64,000 nt of DNA. Source: Pseudoprimorskyibacter insulae. Its GTDB lineage: Bacteria; Pseudomonadota; Alphaproteobacteria; Rhodobacterales; Rhodobacteraceae. Made by a program: the position numbers and the translations under genes. Position 1 is the first letter of the stretch. Every line of letters starts with the position of its first letter. Shown piece by piece: positions 11,631 through 22,838 of this stretch. The stretch covers positions 62,001 to 126,000 of the forward strand of contig NZ_OMOJ01000007.1 of NCBI RefSeq assembly GCF_900302505.1, written 5' to 3'. The notes under the pieces are model-generated. The model did not search any database. It saw only the letters and a list, made by a program, of their open reading frames with translations, and was not told the origin of the DNA.

Positions 11631-11659
11631 AAAGGCCGGGCCAAGCGCCCGGCCTTTTT
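11631..11659 (+). terminator. Intrinsic terminator of the gpmI-ctpA operon
   Basis: AAAGGCCGGG and CCCGGCCTTTTT form a 10-bp stem with a 7-base loop and a T run, six bases after the ctpA stop. Confidence 0.85.
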
Positions 11660-11732
11660 GCATGCGGCCCTTGCGCCCGGTCGCATCGTGGGCATAGTTT
11701 CTGAACATCGAAACTAGTTATTGGAGCGCTTC

Positions 11733-12497
11733 ATGGACCTCACAAAAAACGCGTTCAAAGCTGCGATTAAGGCCGGACAACGCCAGGTGGGTATGTGGTG
11801 CTCATTGCCCGAGCCCGGATTGGCCGAGTTGATGGGCGCAATCGGCTACGACTGGCTGTTGGTCGATACCGAACATTCGCCCCTGACAGCGGTCGACACC
11901 CTGCCGATGCTGCGGGCCACTGACCAATTCGCCATGAGCGCGCTGGTCCGTCCCGGTTGGAATGACGCGGTCGAAATCAAGAAGATGTTGGATCTTGGCG
12001 CCCAGTCGCTGCTGATCCCCTTCGTGCAAAACGGGGATGAGGCGCGCGCCGCCGTTGCCGCCACCCGATACCCGCCGCACGGTATTCGGGGTGTGTCGGG
12101 CATGTCGCGGTCGTCAATGTATGGCCTGGTGGATGACTACGCCAAACGCGCGGCGGATGAGCTTTGCGTCATCGTGCAGATCGAAACCATGGACGCCGCT
12201 GAACGGGTTGAAGAAATCGCAGCGGTCGAAGGCGTGGACGGTGTCTTTGTTGGCCCGGCAGATCTTGCCGCGTCGATGGGACATGTCGGCAATGCCAAGC
12301 ACCCCGATGTTCAGGCGATGATCGCCCGCACCATTGAACGGATCACCGCAGCGGGCAAGCCCGCCGGGTTCCTGTCGCCGGACGATGAAATGCTGCAAAT
12401 GTCGCTGGACGCAGGCGCGGTATTCGTCGCTGTGGATCTGGACATCGCGATTCTGAAGCGCGAAGCGACCGCGCGTCTGGCCCGCTGGCGCGGCTAA
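11733..12497 (+). CDS. HpcH/HpaI-type class II aldolase (2-keto-3-deoxy acid aldolase-like)
   Basis: A 254-residue TIM-barrel enzyme of the HpcH/HpaI family, metal-dependent pyruvate aldolases that split 2-keto-4-hydroxy acids to pyruvate and an aldehyde. Family marks: WLLVDTEHSP near residue 40, PPHGIRGVSG (the 'yPP.G.RG' phosphate/carboxylate loop), the metal-ligand strand IVQIET and FVGPADLAASMG. The ATG at 11733 follows GGAG with suitable spacing; an in-frame TTG four codons upstream lies on that site and is not used. It stands alone, five bases from the convergent membrane-protein gene. The physiological substrate (HHED, dehydroglucarate or other) cannot be told from sequence. Confidence 0.9.
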   Translation: MDLTKNAFKAAIKAGQRQVGMWCSLPEPGLAELMGAIGYDWLLVDTEHSPLTAVDTLPMLRATDQFAMSALVRPGWNDAVEIKKMLDLGAQSLLIPFVQNGDEARAAVAATRYPPHGIRGVSGMSRSSMYGLVDDYAKRAADELCVIVQIETMDAAERVEEIAAVEGVDGVFVGPADLAASMGHVGNAKHPDVQAMIARTIERITAAGKPAGFLSPDDEMLQMSLDAGAVFVAVDLDIAILKREATARLARWRG

Positions 12498-12501
12498 GGC
12501 A

Positions 12502-13152
12502 TTAAGCGTTTCGCAACAGGGCAATCCCTGTTGCGATGAACCAGACAATGGCCCCAAGCCCGAAAACAGCGCCCGCCGCGTCACCCAGCGGCGGGAAAAT
12601 GGTCAACAGCCCGCCGATGCCCACGGCCAACCCCAACCAATGCCGCCAGATCATTGCCGGATCGGCCCGCAGCCCAGCAAGGCTAAGGCACAAGATCCAC
12701 ACGCCGCCCGCGATTTCATTGCCGCCGCCAAGGCCCAGCTCGACGTAGTGCAGCGATAGCCACAGCTCGGCCGCGGCCACCGGGTCGGTTGCGTATAGGC
12801 GCAGTGCCTGTTCAACCGCGACATTCGCCACCATGCCCGCACCCAGAACCAACGCGGCCCAGACCACACCTTGGGCCTGCGTCACCCCGGCCCAGCCGGG
12901 CGCAGCGTGCAGGCGATGCTTCAGCGCCACCACCAGAACCATCAGCGCCAGCGCGTTCACCACATAGATCGTCAGGTTCCACGCGATCATGGTCGAAGGG
13001 CTGGCATGGATCAGGTCAACAACGGCTTGGGCATTGATCGCGGTGGTGCCGTAGCCCGTGGGCGCAAGCACGCTGACCAAAAGCGCAAAGCCGATCAAAT
13101 AGGTTCCGGCACAAATCAGGGCGGCGGTTCCGCCAGCTTTGGTTAATGTCAT
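12502..13152 (-). CDS. DUF4386-like integral membrane protein
   Basis: A 216-residue, very hydrophobic protein with about six membrane segments: near residues 8-28, 58-78, 92-112, 140-160, 170-188 and 192-212. The pattern resembles DUF4386-type membrane proteins, whose function is unknown. AAGGGA lies eight bases ahead of the ATG. It is the last gene of a leftward run, 12 bp after the epimerase-like gene, and probably shares a transcript with it and the glycine-zipper lipoprotein gene. If so it is under the TetR regulator encoded divergently. I infer an envelope role only from location; no catalytic motif is seen. Confidence 0.7.
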   Translation of the reverse strand: MTLTKAGGTAALICAGTYLIGFALLVSVLAPTGYGTTAINAQAVVDLIHASPSTMIAWNLTIYVVNALALMVLVVALKHRLHAAPGWAGVTQAQGVVWAALVLGAGMVANVAVEQALRLYATDPVAAAELWLSLHYVELGLGGGNEIAGGVWILCLSLAGLRADPAMIWRHWLGLAVGIGGLLTIFPPLGDAAGAVFGLGAIVWFIATGIALLRNA

Positions 13153-13164
13153 AATCTCAATCCC

Positions 13165-14037
13165 TTACAGCACGGCCAAAGCCGCCGTTTGCGGCGGTTG
13201 GTTTTGGCGGAAGTGATCCACCAACCGCCGACTGCCAATGCAATCGCCCACCATGTCTTGGCCCATTGCGGTCAAAAAGAACCGGGCGGGGCCGCCGACA
13301 GACTGCGGCAGCAAGGGCAGGGCTGCAAGCGCCGCATGGCGCAAGGCATCGGGCAGGTAGGTGATTTTCGGCGATTTGCCCAGAACGTGGAAGGCCAGCT
13401 CGGCAAGTTGAGCATGGGTGAAAATATCCGGCCCGCCGACGTTGCGCCACGGTGTGCAATTCCACATGGTGTCGGCCACAGCCGTCGCAAGATCGGCCCC
13501 ATGAACCGGGTTGATCCGATGCGTCCCCTTGCCGAACAACCAGACGCGCCCAGACTGGGCCATCTTCATGAAATCCTCCATGTCGGAAAAATATCCGCTT
13601 GGCGCAATCACCGACGAGGCAATCGGCGCGGCCTGCAACCGGTCGACAAAGGCCTGTTTGGCGGCGACCAGCGGCACCTGCTGCATCGACCGCGCCTTGA
13701 GAACATGGACGTATCCGAACTGGCGCACACCGGCCCGTAAGGCGGCATTCAGCAGGTTCACATTGGCCTGATAATCCACGTCCCAATAGCTCAGCCCGTC
13801 TTTCTGACGGGTGATCCCAAGGCTAGAGATAACGATATCAACGCCTTGGAAATGCCCTTCGAGCGTTTCTGGCCGCGTGGCTTCGGCAAGGATCAGGTCA
13901 TGCGCTCCAATGCCCTGGCGGCGAGCGCGGTCGGTGTCGCGCACAATGGCCCGCACGTGGCAGCCCCGCTGGCGGAATTCGGAAACCAAATGGCGCCCCA
14001 GATAGCCCGTTGCGCCTGCAATCAATACGGTTGTCAT
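13165..14037 (-). CDS. NAD(P)-binding epimerase/NmrA-type protein
   Basis: A 290-residue Rossmann-fold protein. The nucleotide-binding glycine motif GATGYLGR is at residues 8-15, and the fold continues with VDIVISSLGIT and DVDYQANVNLLNAAL. The Tyr-x-x-x-Lys catalytic pair of true epimerases is not present in the expected place, so it belongs with the atypical SDR (NmrA-like/complex I NDUFA9-like) proteins that act as sensors or reductases. AAGGA is suitably placed before the ATG. It lies 12 bp before the DUF4386-like gene and 51 bp after the lipoprotein gene; a 6-bp hairpin (14071-14090) sits in that gap and may reduce read-through. Substrate unknown. Confidence 0.8.
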   Translation of the reverse strand: MTTVLIAGATGYLGRHLVSEFRQRGCHVRAIVRDTDRARRQGIGAHDLILAEATRPETLEGHFQGVDIVISSLGITRQKDGLSYWDVDYQANVNLLNAALRAGVRQFGYVHVLKARSMQQVPLVAAKQAFVDRLQAAPIASSVIAPSGYFSDMEDFMKMAQSGRVWLFGKGTHRINPVHGADLATAVADTMWNCTPWRNVGGPDIFTHAQLAELAFHVLGKSPKITYLPDALRHAALAALPLLPQSVGGPARFFLTAMGQDMVGDCIGSRRLVDHFRQNQPPQTAALAVL

Positions 14038-14088
14038 ATCATAAATCCTTGGAACTGTTGGAAAATGGGCAGGGCCACCCGAACGGCC

Positions 14089-14466
14089 CTAACCTACAAC
14101 TTTGTGTCCGCGACCGCGCATGCACTGGATCACGATCTCTTTACGTTTCTCATTGGTTTCGATCCCGGTGGCCGCAGCGCCGGTCAGCCCGCCAACAAGC
14201 AATCCGCCCAAAAGGCCCTCTTCGTCCGAGGTGTCAGGGTCTAGCAAACCGGCCACGGCACCAATCCCGGCACCAATGGCTGCGCCACCGGCGGTTTCGC
14301 CTTGGTATTGGTTGATGGCTAGGGTTTGGCAGGCCTGAAGATCCGATGAAAAGGCGGGCGACGGGGTGCCATCGACGATCGGGCGATAGTTCGCGCCTGA
14401 GTCTGAGCAAGCGCCAACTGCGATCAAAGGGATAAGCAATGCGGTTTTGAAAGTTTGAAAAGTCAT
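14089..14466 (-). CDS. Glycine-zipper lipoprotein
   Basis: A 125-residue lipoprotein. The signal peptide (residues 1-19) ends in the lipobox AVGAC, with Cys20 as the lipidated residue. Residues about 60-105 are packed with small residues (GGAAIGAGIGAVAGLL, then GGLLVGGLTGAA), the glycine-zipper pattern of membrane-associating helices. The C-terminal end is basic. Start ATG 14466 follows AGGA with six bases of spacing; a long in-frame extension upstream runs through the operators and the regulator's coding strand and is not real. It is divergent from the TetR gene, and both operators lie just upstream, so it is the most direct target of that regulator. Confidence 0.8.
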   Translation of the reverse strand: MTFQTFKTALLIPLIAVGACSDSGANYRPIVDGTPSPAFSSDLQACQTLAINQYQGETAGGAAIGAGIGAVAGLLDPDTSDEEGLLGGLLVGGLTGAAATGIETNEKRKEIVIQCMRGRGHKVVG

Positions 14467-14479
14467 GGCATGTCCTATT

Positions 14480-14499
14480 ATGACTGGATGGTCAGTCAT
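14480..14499. promoter_or_regulatory. TetR-type operator, imperfect copy
   Basis: ATGACTG and CAGTCAT half-sites in a 20-bp imperfect palindrome, 13 bases upstream of the lipoprotein ATG. Its centre is 32 bp (about three helical turns) from the centre of the perfect copy at 14512-14531. Such a pair between a tetR gene and its divergent neighbour is the usual autoregulatory arrangement. Confidence 0.75.
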
Positions 14500-14511
14500 G
14501 TACAAGGGATT

Positions 14512-14531
14512 ATGACTGGACGTCCAGTCAT
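14512..14531. promoter_or_regulatory. TetR-type operator, perfect 20-bp palindrome
   Basis: ATGACTGGAC followed directly by its reverse complement GTCCAGTCAT; flanking T and A extend the symmetry to 22 bp. It lies 48 bases ahead of the TetR start codon and shares its outer half-sites with the copy at 14480-14499. Confidence 0.8.
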
Positions 14532-14579
14532 AAAAAATGCTAACCGTCAAAAGGTAAGGAAAACCGGAAGGTAGAACAG

Positions 14580-15176
14580 GTGCCGAAAATCGTAGATCGC
14601 GACGAAATGCAGAAGGGAATCTTGGACGCTGCGTTGAAAGTCTTTGTAAAATCGGGATTTCAAGCCGCAACGATTGCCGAAATCGCAAAAGAGGCGGGTT
14701 TGGGCAAAGGCACGCTGTACCTATACTTCAAGAACAAAGACGCGCTGGTTGACGCGCTTTTGGAGCGCCATCTGAAGGCGGCGCGCAAATCTGTCACGGA
14801 GTATCTGGAGCCCGAATCGCTAGACGATTTCCTCGAAGGCTTGGCCCGAATGATGGATTTGAACGAGGCACAGGCCGGTTTCATCCGGGTCTATTTCGAA
14901 GTGTTCGGCCCGAATTTTTCTTCGGCTGAGTTTTCTGATCGCGTGGGCGCTGTGTTCGATGAATTGGCGCAGGTTTATACCAAAAGCCTGACAGATTTGC
15001 GGGCCAAGGGCGAAATACGCGGCGACATTGACATCGCGGATACGGCTAGAAGCATCGTCAGTATGATCGACGGGATGATGCTGCATCGTGGATTGCAGCT
15101 GTATCCTGCCCCACGGCAAGCGCCCTTAAGCGCTGCGGCGATCAAGGTTCTCAGGCAGGGGTTAAAGCCAAGCTGA
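14580..15176 (+). CDS. TetR/AcrR family transcriptional repressor
   Basis: A 198-residue regulator. The N-terminal DNA-binding domain is clear: ILDAALKVFVKSGFQAATIAEIAKEAGLGKGTLYLYFKNKDAL, about residues 14-56, with the helix-turn-helix in its second half. The C-terminal part is the variable ligand-binding and dimer region; the ligand cannot be predicted. The start is GTG at 14580 with GGAAGG upstream. Two palindromic operators lie between it and the divergent lipoprotein gene, so it most likely represses both itself and the lipoprotein/epimerase/membrane-protein set. An Lrp-type gene follows after 70 bp on the same strand. Confidence 0.92.
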   Translation: MPKIVDRDEMQKGILDAALKVFVKSGFQAATIAEIAKEAGLGKGTLYLYFKNKDALVDALLERHLKAARKSVTEYLEPESLDDFLEGLARMMDLNEAQAGFIRVYFEVFGPNFSSAEFSDRVGAVFDELAQVYTKSLTDLRAKGEIRGDIDIADTARSIVSMIDGMMLHRGLQLYPAPRQAPLSAAAIKVLRQGLKPS

Positions 15177-15246
15177 TGCGAAAAGCTGGAGGTCTTTGAT
15201 CAAATGGTGCACAGATGACGCAAAGCTTGGCTAGAAGGCGCGTCAG

Positions 15247-15708
15247 ATGAGCATTGATAAGTTCGACCATGCAATCCTTGATGCACTGCAACGTGATGGC
15301 GCGATGACCAACGCGGCCTTGGCTGAAATCGTAAACCTATCCGCATCGCAAGTGTCGCGCAGGCGCAGTGCACTAGAGGCCGCAGGTTATATCGAAGGCT
15401 ATGTCGCCAAGCTGAACGCCAGCAAACTGGGCTATGGGATGCGGGCGATCACGCGGGTCAATCTGCGCAGCCACGGCCGGGGGCAGGCCAACGATTTTTC
15501 CATTTTCGTCCGGTCTCAGCCGCAGATCAGCGCGGCGTTGTCGGTGTCGGGCGATGCGGACTATGTGCTTGATATCAAAGTGCGTGATCTGGATGCCTTC
15601 GCGGCCTTCATCCACGAAGTTCTGTTGCCCCATCCGCTTGTCGCGCAGGTCCGATCCGAGATTGTCCTGCTGACGCTCAAGGACAGCGGGCGGATCACGT
15701 TGCGCTAA
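15247..15708 (+). CDS. Lrp/AsnC family transcriptional regulator
   Basis: A 153-residue regulator. It has an N-terminal winged helix-turn-helix (residues about 5-50: DHAILDALQRDGAMTNAALAEIV, recognition helix SASQVSRRRSALEAAG) and a C-terminal RAM ligand-binding domain (about 65-150, ending LLTLKDSGRITL). Such proteins sense amino acids and form octamers. AGAAGG precedes the ATG. The gene overlaps the convergent iclR-type gene by four bases. The normal partner of a local Lrp protein is an adjacent metabolic gene, but none is obviously divergent here, so its target is unknown. Confidence 0.92.
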   Translation: MSIDKFDHAILDALQRDGAMTNAALAEIVNLSASQVSRRRSALEAAGYIEGYVAKLNASKLGYGMRAITRVNLRSHGRGQANDFSIFVRSQPQISAALSVSGDADYVLDIKVRDLDAFAAFIHEVLLPHPLVAQVRSEIVLLTLKDSGRITLR

Positions 15709-16502
15709 TTTTCCGCATTGTGGAAAGGCATGGGCCGACCGCCCAAAGCTGCGGTCAATTGATCGGCGATGCCTTTGACCACAGGGCCGACTTGGGCAAT
15801 CCGTTCGGGCGGCATGCGCGCGCTGAGGGCCGAAACAGACAAGGCGCAGATCGCATCGCCCGTGCGCGACCACACCACCGCGCCGACACAGCTCAGGCCC
15901 GCCGCGTGTTCTTCTCCGTCGATGGCGTAGCCGCATTGCCGAATGCGGGTGATATCCCCCATCGCGGTGTCGAGGTTGCGATGCGATCGGGGCGTCAGCG
16001 GGTGAAACCCATTGCGTGCGGCAAAACGGGCGATTTCTTCATCCTGCCATGTGGCCAAGATCGCCTTGCCCATGGCAGAACAAAACGCCGGAACGCGCCC
16101 CCCCGGTGGGGAAATTGCGCGCACGATCTCTCGGCTTTCCACTTGGCTGACCGTCACCAATTGGTCGGCGTCCAGCACGCCTAGGTTCGCCGTTTCGCGG
16201 GTTTCGTCACGCAAACGGCGCAAGAATGGCAGGGCAGGGGCAATGAAATTGTGCCGTTGAACATAGGCGCTCCCGACGGAAAACGCCTCTCGCCCCACGT
16301 GCCAGAGCGAGTCTTCGGCGTCGAAATGGGCAAAGTTCATGCTTTCCAACGTGGTCAGCAAACGGTGCGCGGTTGAAACGGCCAGCCCCGCTTGCCGCGC
16401 CAAATCGCTGACTCTGTGGCCGTCGTCAGACCGGGCCATAAGGCGCAGAAGTTCCAACGCGCGAACGACGGCTTGCACATGTCCTTGCTCAGATCTCGTC
16501 AT
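15705..16502 (-). CDS. IclR family transcriptional regulator
   Basis: A 265-residue regulator: N-terminal winged helix-turn-helix (about 10-70: [13 protein letters not shown]..., recognition region [17 protein letters not shown]) and C-terminal IclR effector domain (about 85-255), with the family's [16 protein letters not shown] and [23 protein letters not shown]. IclR proteins bind small carboxylates such as glyoxylate or pyruvate. It is divergent from malate synthase G with about 90 bp between the starts, so control of glcB is the natural inference. AAAGG precedes the ATG. Start is well placed; ligand is not known. Confidence 0.93.
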   Translation of the reverse strand: MTRSEQGHVQAVVRALELLRLMARSDDGHRVSDLARQAGLAVSTAHRLLTTLESMNFAHFDAEDSLWHVGREAFSVGSAYVQRHNFIAPALPFLRRLRDETRETANLGVLDADQLVTVSQVESREIVRAISPPGGRVPAFCSAMGKAILATWQDEEIARFAARNGFHPLTPRSHRNLDTAMGDITRIRQCGYAIDGEEHAAGLSCVGAVVWSRTGDAICALSVSALSARMPPERIAQVGPVVKGIADQLTAALGGRPMPFHNAEN

Positions 16503-16548
16503 CGCGCCTTTCCATATCGTGAAAAACTTATAGCCATCTCTACCGTTT

Positions 16549-16560
16549 TGTCCCGGGACA
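16549..16560. promoter_or_regulatory. 12-bp palindrome between the IclR gene and glcB
   Basis: TGTCCCGGGACA is a perfect palindrome in the divergent promoter region, 32 bases before the glcB ATG. It is a candidate regulator site, perhaps for the IclR protein, but a single short palindrome in GC-rich DNA is weak evidence. Confidence 0.35.
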
Positions 16561-16592
16561 GGTCAATTGCTTGGCCAACTGAGGAGACTGCT

Positions 16593-18722
16593 ATGACGAA
16601 TTACGTTGCCAAAGGCGGCCTGAGTGTCGCCGCTGAATTGGTGGACTTGATCGAGAATGAGGTTCTGACCAGCGTTTCGGCCGGGCAATTCTGGTCGGGG
16701 TATGAGGCACTGTTGCGCGATCTGGCCCCGCGCAACAAGGCGCTGTTGGACAAGCGTCTGAGCCTTCAGGCGCAAATCAATGATTGGAACGCTGCCAATG
16801 TCGGTAAGCCGTTCGACAGCGATGCCTATCGCGCCTTTCTGACCGATATCGGCTATCTGGTTGACGCCCCCGCGCCTTTCGCGGTGTCGACCCAGAACGT
16901 TGATCCTGAGATTGCCGAAATGGCCGGGCCGCAATTGGTGGTTCCGGTGATGAACGCCCGCTTTGCCCTGAATGCGGCGAATGCGCGGTGGGGATCGCTT
17001 TATGATGCGCTTTATGGCACGGATGCGATTCCGGGGCAGGCTGCACCGGGCTATGACGCGGCGCGTGGTGCCAAGGTCATCGCATGGGCGCGGGCGCATC
17101 TGGATCAGGTGGTTCCCCTGGTCAACGGATCCTGGGCTGATGTGACGGCTATGACGGCGGGCGAAACGCTTGAAATCACCGCAGGCGGCGCGACAACGCT
17201 GGCAAACCCGGCGCAATACGCTGGCTACCGTGGCAACGGTGACGTGCTGCTGACGGCCAATGGCCTGCTGATCGAATTGGTCATCGACCGCACCAGCGCT
17301 ATTGGACAAGACGACCCCGCCGGAATTTCCGATATCCGTTTGGAAAGCGCCCTGACCGCGATTCAGGACTGCGAAGACTCGGTTGCCGCCGTCGATGCCG
17401 CCGACAAATGCGTGGTGTATCGCAATTGGCTGGGCCTGATGACCGGCGGTTTGGAAGAGACCTTCCAAAAGGGCGGAAAAGCCCTGACCCGCCGTCTTGC
17501 GCCTGATATGACCTACCTTGCCCCCAACGGCGAAACGGTGACCCATCCGGGCCGCGCTGTTCTGTTGGTGCGCAACGTTGGCCATTTGATGATGACAGAT
17601 GCTGTTCTGCTGGACGGGGCGGACACGCCAGAAGGCATTATGGATGCCATGGTGACAGTTGCCGCCGCGATGCATGATTTGCAGAAAACCGAAGGCGCGC
17701 GCAATTCCCGCGCCGGGTCGGTTTATGTGGTCAAACCCAAGATGCACGGCCCCGAAGAGGTGGCTTTTGCCAATGACCTGTATGGCCGGGTTGAGCAGGT
17801 GCTGGGCCTTGCGCCGTACACGGTGAAGCTGGGCATTATGGACGAAGAGCGCCGGACCTCGGCCAACCTTGCGGCCTGCATCGCCGAGGTGAAACAGCGC
17901 TGCGTGTTCATCAACACCGGCTTCCTTGATCGGACCGGCGATGAGATCCACACATCGATGAAGGCAGGCCCGGTGATCCCGCGCGGCGAAATGGCGGGCA
18001 CCGCTTGGTTGACAGCCTATGAGAACGGCAATGTTGACACCGGCCTTGCGGCTGGTCTGCGCGGGCATGCGCAAATTGGTAAAGGCATGTGGGCCAAACC
18101 CGACGACATGGCCGAAATGTTAGAGGTGAAGGTCGGACACCCGAAGGCGGGCGCGAACACCGCGTGGGTGCCATCGCCCACGGCGGCCACCTTGCACGCG
18201 ACTCATTACCATGCGGTGAATGTCGATGCGGTTCAGTCGGATCTGGAAGGCAAAAGCCGCACTTCGTTGGCCGACCTGCTGACGCCGCCAATCATGCATG
18301 GCCGCAACCTGTCGGGCGAGGAGGTTCAGCGCGAATTGGACAACGCCTGCCAGTCGATACTTGGCTATGTGGTGCGTTGGGTCGATCAGGGCGTTGGCTG
18401 TTCCAAGGTGCCGGACATCAACGATGTCGCCCTGATGGAGGATCGCGCCACGCTGCGGATCTCGTCGCAATATCTGGCGAACTGGCTGACGCACGGCATC
18501 TGTACCGAGGCCGAAGTTGAGGCCGCGTTCCGCCGGATGGCCCCGAAGGTCGATGCGCAGAACGCAGGCGATCCGGCTTATGCGCCTATGGCCCCCAGTT
18601 TCGATGGTGAGGCGTTCAACGCCGCGCGGGATCTGGTTTTCAAAGGGGCGGCACAGCCGTCCGGATACACTGAGCCGCTTCTGCACGCGGCCCGTCGCCG
18701 AGTGAAGGAGGCTTTGGCATGA
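16593..18722 (+). CDS. glcB: Malate synthase G
   Basis: A 709-residue cytosolic enzyme that condenses glyoxylate with acetyl-CoA to malate. It is the monomeric, long G isoform (about 720 residues) with the typical insertion domains. Recognisable parts are [14 protein letters not shown] at the N terminus, [36 protein letters not shown] with the catalytic region, [18 protein letters not shown], and [21 protein letters not shown] lies six bases before the ATG at 16593. The next gene overlaps it by four bases, and the IclR regulator is divergent. Together they suggest a glyoxylate/glycolate use locus; isocitrate lyase and glycolate oxidase genes are not in the window. Confidence 0.97.
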   Translation: MTNYVAKGGLSVAAELVDLIENEVLTSVSAGQFWSGYEALLRDLAPRNKALLDKRLSLQAQINDWNAANVGKPFDSDAYRAFLTDIGYLVDAPAPFAVSTQNVDPEIAEMAGPQLVVPVMNARFALNAANARWGSLYDALYGTDAIPGQAAPGYDAARGAKVIAWARAHLDQVVPLVNGSWADVTAMTAGETLEITAGGATTLANPAQYAGYRGNGDVLLTANGLLIELVIDRTSAIGQDDPAGISDIRLESALTAIQDCEDSVAAVDAADKCVVYRNWLGLMTGGLEETFQKGGKALTRRLAPDMTYLAPNGETVTHPGRAVLLVRNVGHLMMTDAVLLDGADTPEGIMDAMVTVAAAMHDLQKTEGARNSRAGSVYVVKPKMHGPEEVAFANDLYGRVEQVLGLAPYTVKLGIMDEERRTSANLAACIAEVKQRCVFINTGFLDRTGDEIHTSMKAGPVIPRGEMAGTAWLTAYENGNVDTGLAAGLRGHAQIGKGMWAKPDDMAEMLEVKVGHPKAGANTAWVPSPTAATLHATHYHAVNVDAVQSDLEGKSRTSLADLLTPPIMHGRNLSGEEVQRELDNACQSILGYVVRWVDQGVGCSKVPDINDVALMEDRATLRISSQYLANWLTHGICTEAEVEAAFRRMAPKVDAQNAGDPAYAPMAPSFDGEAFNAARDLVFKGAAQPSGYTEPLLHAARRRVKEALA

Positions 18723-19141
18723 TGACAGTCACACGTTTGGATCTGGCCGACGCAGGTATTCTGCTGGCCGGGGCCCGCGCCCGCGCCGCCGAAATCGGCG
18801 TGCCGATGTGCATCGCGATAACGGATGAAGGCGGCAATCTGGTCGCGTTTGAGCGGATGGATGGTGGCAAGGTGACCTCGATCACCATCGCCATCGACAA
18901 AAGCTTTACCGCTTCGGGCGCCAAGAAAGCGACGCATGACTACCACACCGCCAGCCAGCCGGGTGCCCCGGCCTATGGCATTTTTGCCGGGATCGGCGGG
19001 CGTTTGATGGTGGTTCCCGGCGGTTTGCCGGTCACCGTGAATGGTGAGGTGGTCGGTGGTATCGGCGTGTCGTCCGGCACACCGGCGCAGGACCGTGACG
19101 TGGCGCAAGCCGGGATCGACGCGTTCTTGACGACGCTGTAA
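18719..19141 (+). CDS. GlcG/HbpS-type heme-binding-like protein
   Basis: A 140-residue protein of the GlcG/HbpS family, small octameric proteins often encoded with glycolate or glyoxylate genes; the biochemical role is unsettled. Family marks are [40 protein letters not shown], the [12 protein letters not shown] region, and the glycine-rich [19 protein letters not shown] near the C terminus. Two ATG codons in a row (18719, 18722) both overlap the glcB stop, so it is translationally coupled to glcB. A terminator follows within ten bases. It is probably made with malate synthase G. Confidence 0.88.
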   Translation: MMTVTRLDLADAGILLAGARARAAEIGVPMCIAITDEGGNLVAFERMDGGKVTSITIAIDKSFTASGAKKATHDYHTASQPGAPAYGIFAGIGGRLMVVPGGLPVTVNGEVVGGIGVSSGTPAQDRDVAQAGIDAFLTTL

Positions 19142-19148
19142 CCCAAGA

Positions 19149-19180
19149 AAAACCCGGCGCATTTCGGTACGCCGGGTTTT
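19149..19180. terminator. Bidirectional intrinsic terminator between the glcG-like gene and gyrB
   Basis: AAAACCCGGCG (19149-19159) and CGCCGGGTTTT (19170-19180) form an 11-bp stem with a 10-base loop. T runs follow on both strands. It lies between convergent genes. Confidence 0.85.
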
Positions 19181-19183
19181 GCT

Positions 19184-21691
<2,508 letters not shown>

Positions 21692-21700
21692 TTAGTGGTT

Positions 21701-22816
21701 TTAAGCAAGTAACCCAACGGTCACCACCTTCGACGTTCCGGCGCTATCGGAAACCATCAATCTTTGCGCCCGATCGCCCAAGGCTTCGAACAATCCCGAC
21801 TCGGTTCCGGTCATCCAAGCCTGCGCGCCCAGGGCGCAGATTTCATCGTAGAGCGCGGCGCGGCGGGTTTCGTCCAGATGGGCGGCGACCTCATCCAATA
21901 GCACAATCGGCGGCGTGCCCAGGTCGGCGGCAAGGGCGCGGGCGTTTGCCAGAATGAGCGAGATCAGCAGCGCCTTCTGTTCGCCGGTCGAACAATCGCG
22001 GGCGGGAACGCCCTTGGCCGAATAAGTGCCGACCAAATCGGCGCGATGCGGCCCGATCAGCGTTCGGCCTGCGATCATGTCCCGCGACCGAGAGGCGGCC
22101 AACGCCTCGCGCAATGCGTTCTCGGTGTCCGGCAATTCGCTGTCGTTATGGGTCAGTTCCAGATCGGCAGTGGGAAAGCTGGTTTCCGCCCCGTCTTGGG
22201 CTTGCCTTAGCGCCTCTAGCGCGGTCAGGCGGTTTTGGTGGATCTGTGCGCCTGTGCGGGCCAACTGCGCCTCTAGCGCCGCATACCACCGGGCGTCGCG
22301 CACTTGGTCTTTCAGCAGGCGGTTCCGTTCACGCATGGCCTTTGCGTAATCCAGCGACAGATCGGCATGGGCTGGCTCAAAGCTAAGGGTCATGCGGTCC
22401 AGAAACCGCCGCCGCCCTTCGGCGCTTTCGATCCAGAGCCGGTCCATGCTTGGCACCAGCCACAGCACCCGCGACAGCCGCCCAAGAGCCGTTTGCGCGG
22501 CGGTTTTGCCGTCGATGCTGACCTGCCTTGGATTGCCGTTTTCGGACTTATGCGCGACTTCATGCGCCCGGCCATCGCTGTGCAGAATGCCGGACACCTT
22601 CCAGCCCAAAGCCTCAGGTCGGCGCACCATGTCTTGTGCCGCCGCCTGACGCATCCCTCGGCCGGGGGAAAACAGCGAAACGGCTTCTAGCAGGTTGGTC
22701 TTGCCCGCGCCGTTGGGGCCATAGATCGCAACGGGCCGGGCATCGACCGATATCTCGGTGCGATGGTGCGACCGGAAGTGCGACAGCGCCAACCGGGACA
22801 GGTGCAGACCAGACAT
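21701..22816 (-). CDS. recF: DNA replication and repair protein RecF
   Basis: A 371-residue SMC-like ATPase that helps load RecA at gaps and restart forks. Walker A is GPNGAGKTN near residue 34; the signature CSTGEQKALL near residue 265 and Walker B PPIVLLDEVAAHLD follow, as expected of RecF. Length is typical. It lies 22 bp after dnaN on the same strand, in the conserved replication order dnaA-dnaN-recF-gyrB. Confidence 0.95.
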   Translation of the reverse strand: MSGLHLSRLALSHFRSHHRTEISVDARPVAIYGPNGAGKTNLLEAVSLFSPGRGMRQAAAQDMVRRPEALGWKVSGILHSDGRAHEVAHKSENGNPRQVSIDGKTAAQTALGRLSRVLWLVPSMDRLWIESAEGRRRFLDRMTLSFEPAHADLSLDYAKAMRERNRLLKDQVRDARWYAALEAQLARTGAQIHQNRLTALEALRQAQDGAETSFPTADLELTHNDSELPDTENALREALAASRSRDMIAGRTLIGPHRADLVGTYSAKGVPARDCSTGEQKALLISLILANARALAADLGTPPIVLLDEVAAHLDETRRAALYDEICALGAQAWMTGTESGLFEALGDRAQRLMVSDSAGTSKVVTVGLLA

Positions 22817-22838
22817 GAAAGGGCAGCCGCCCGGCGCG

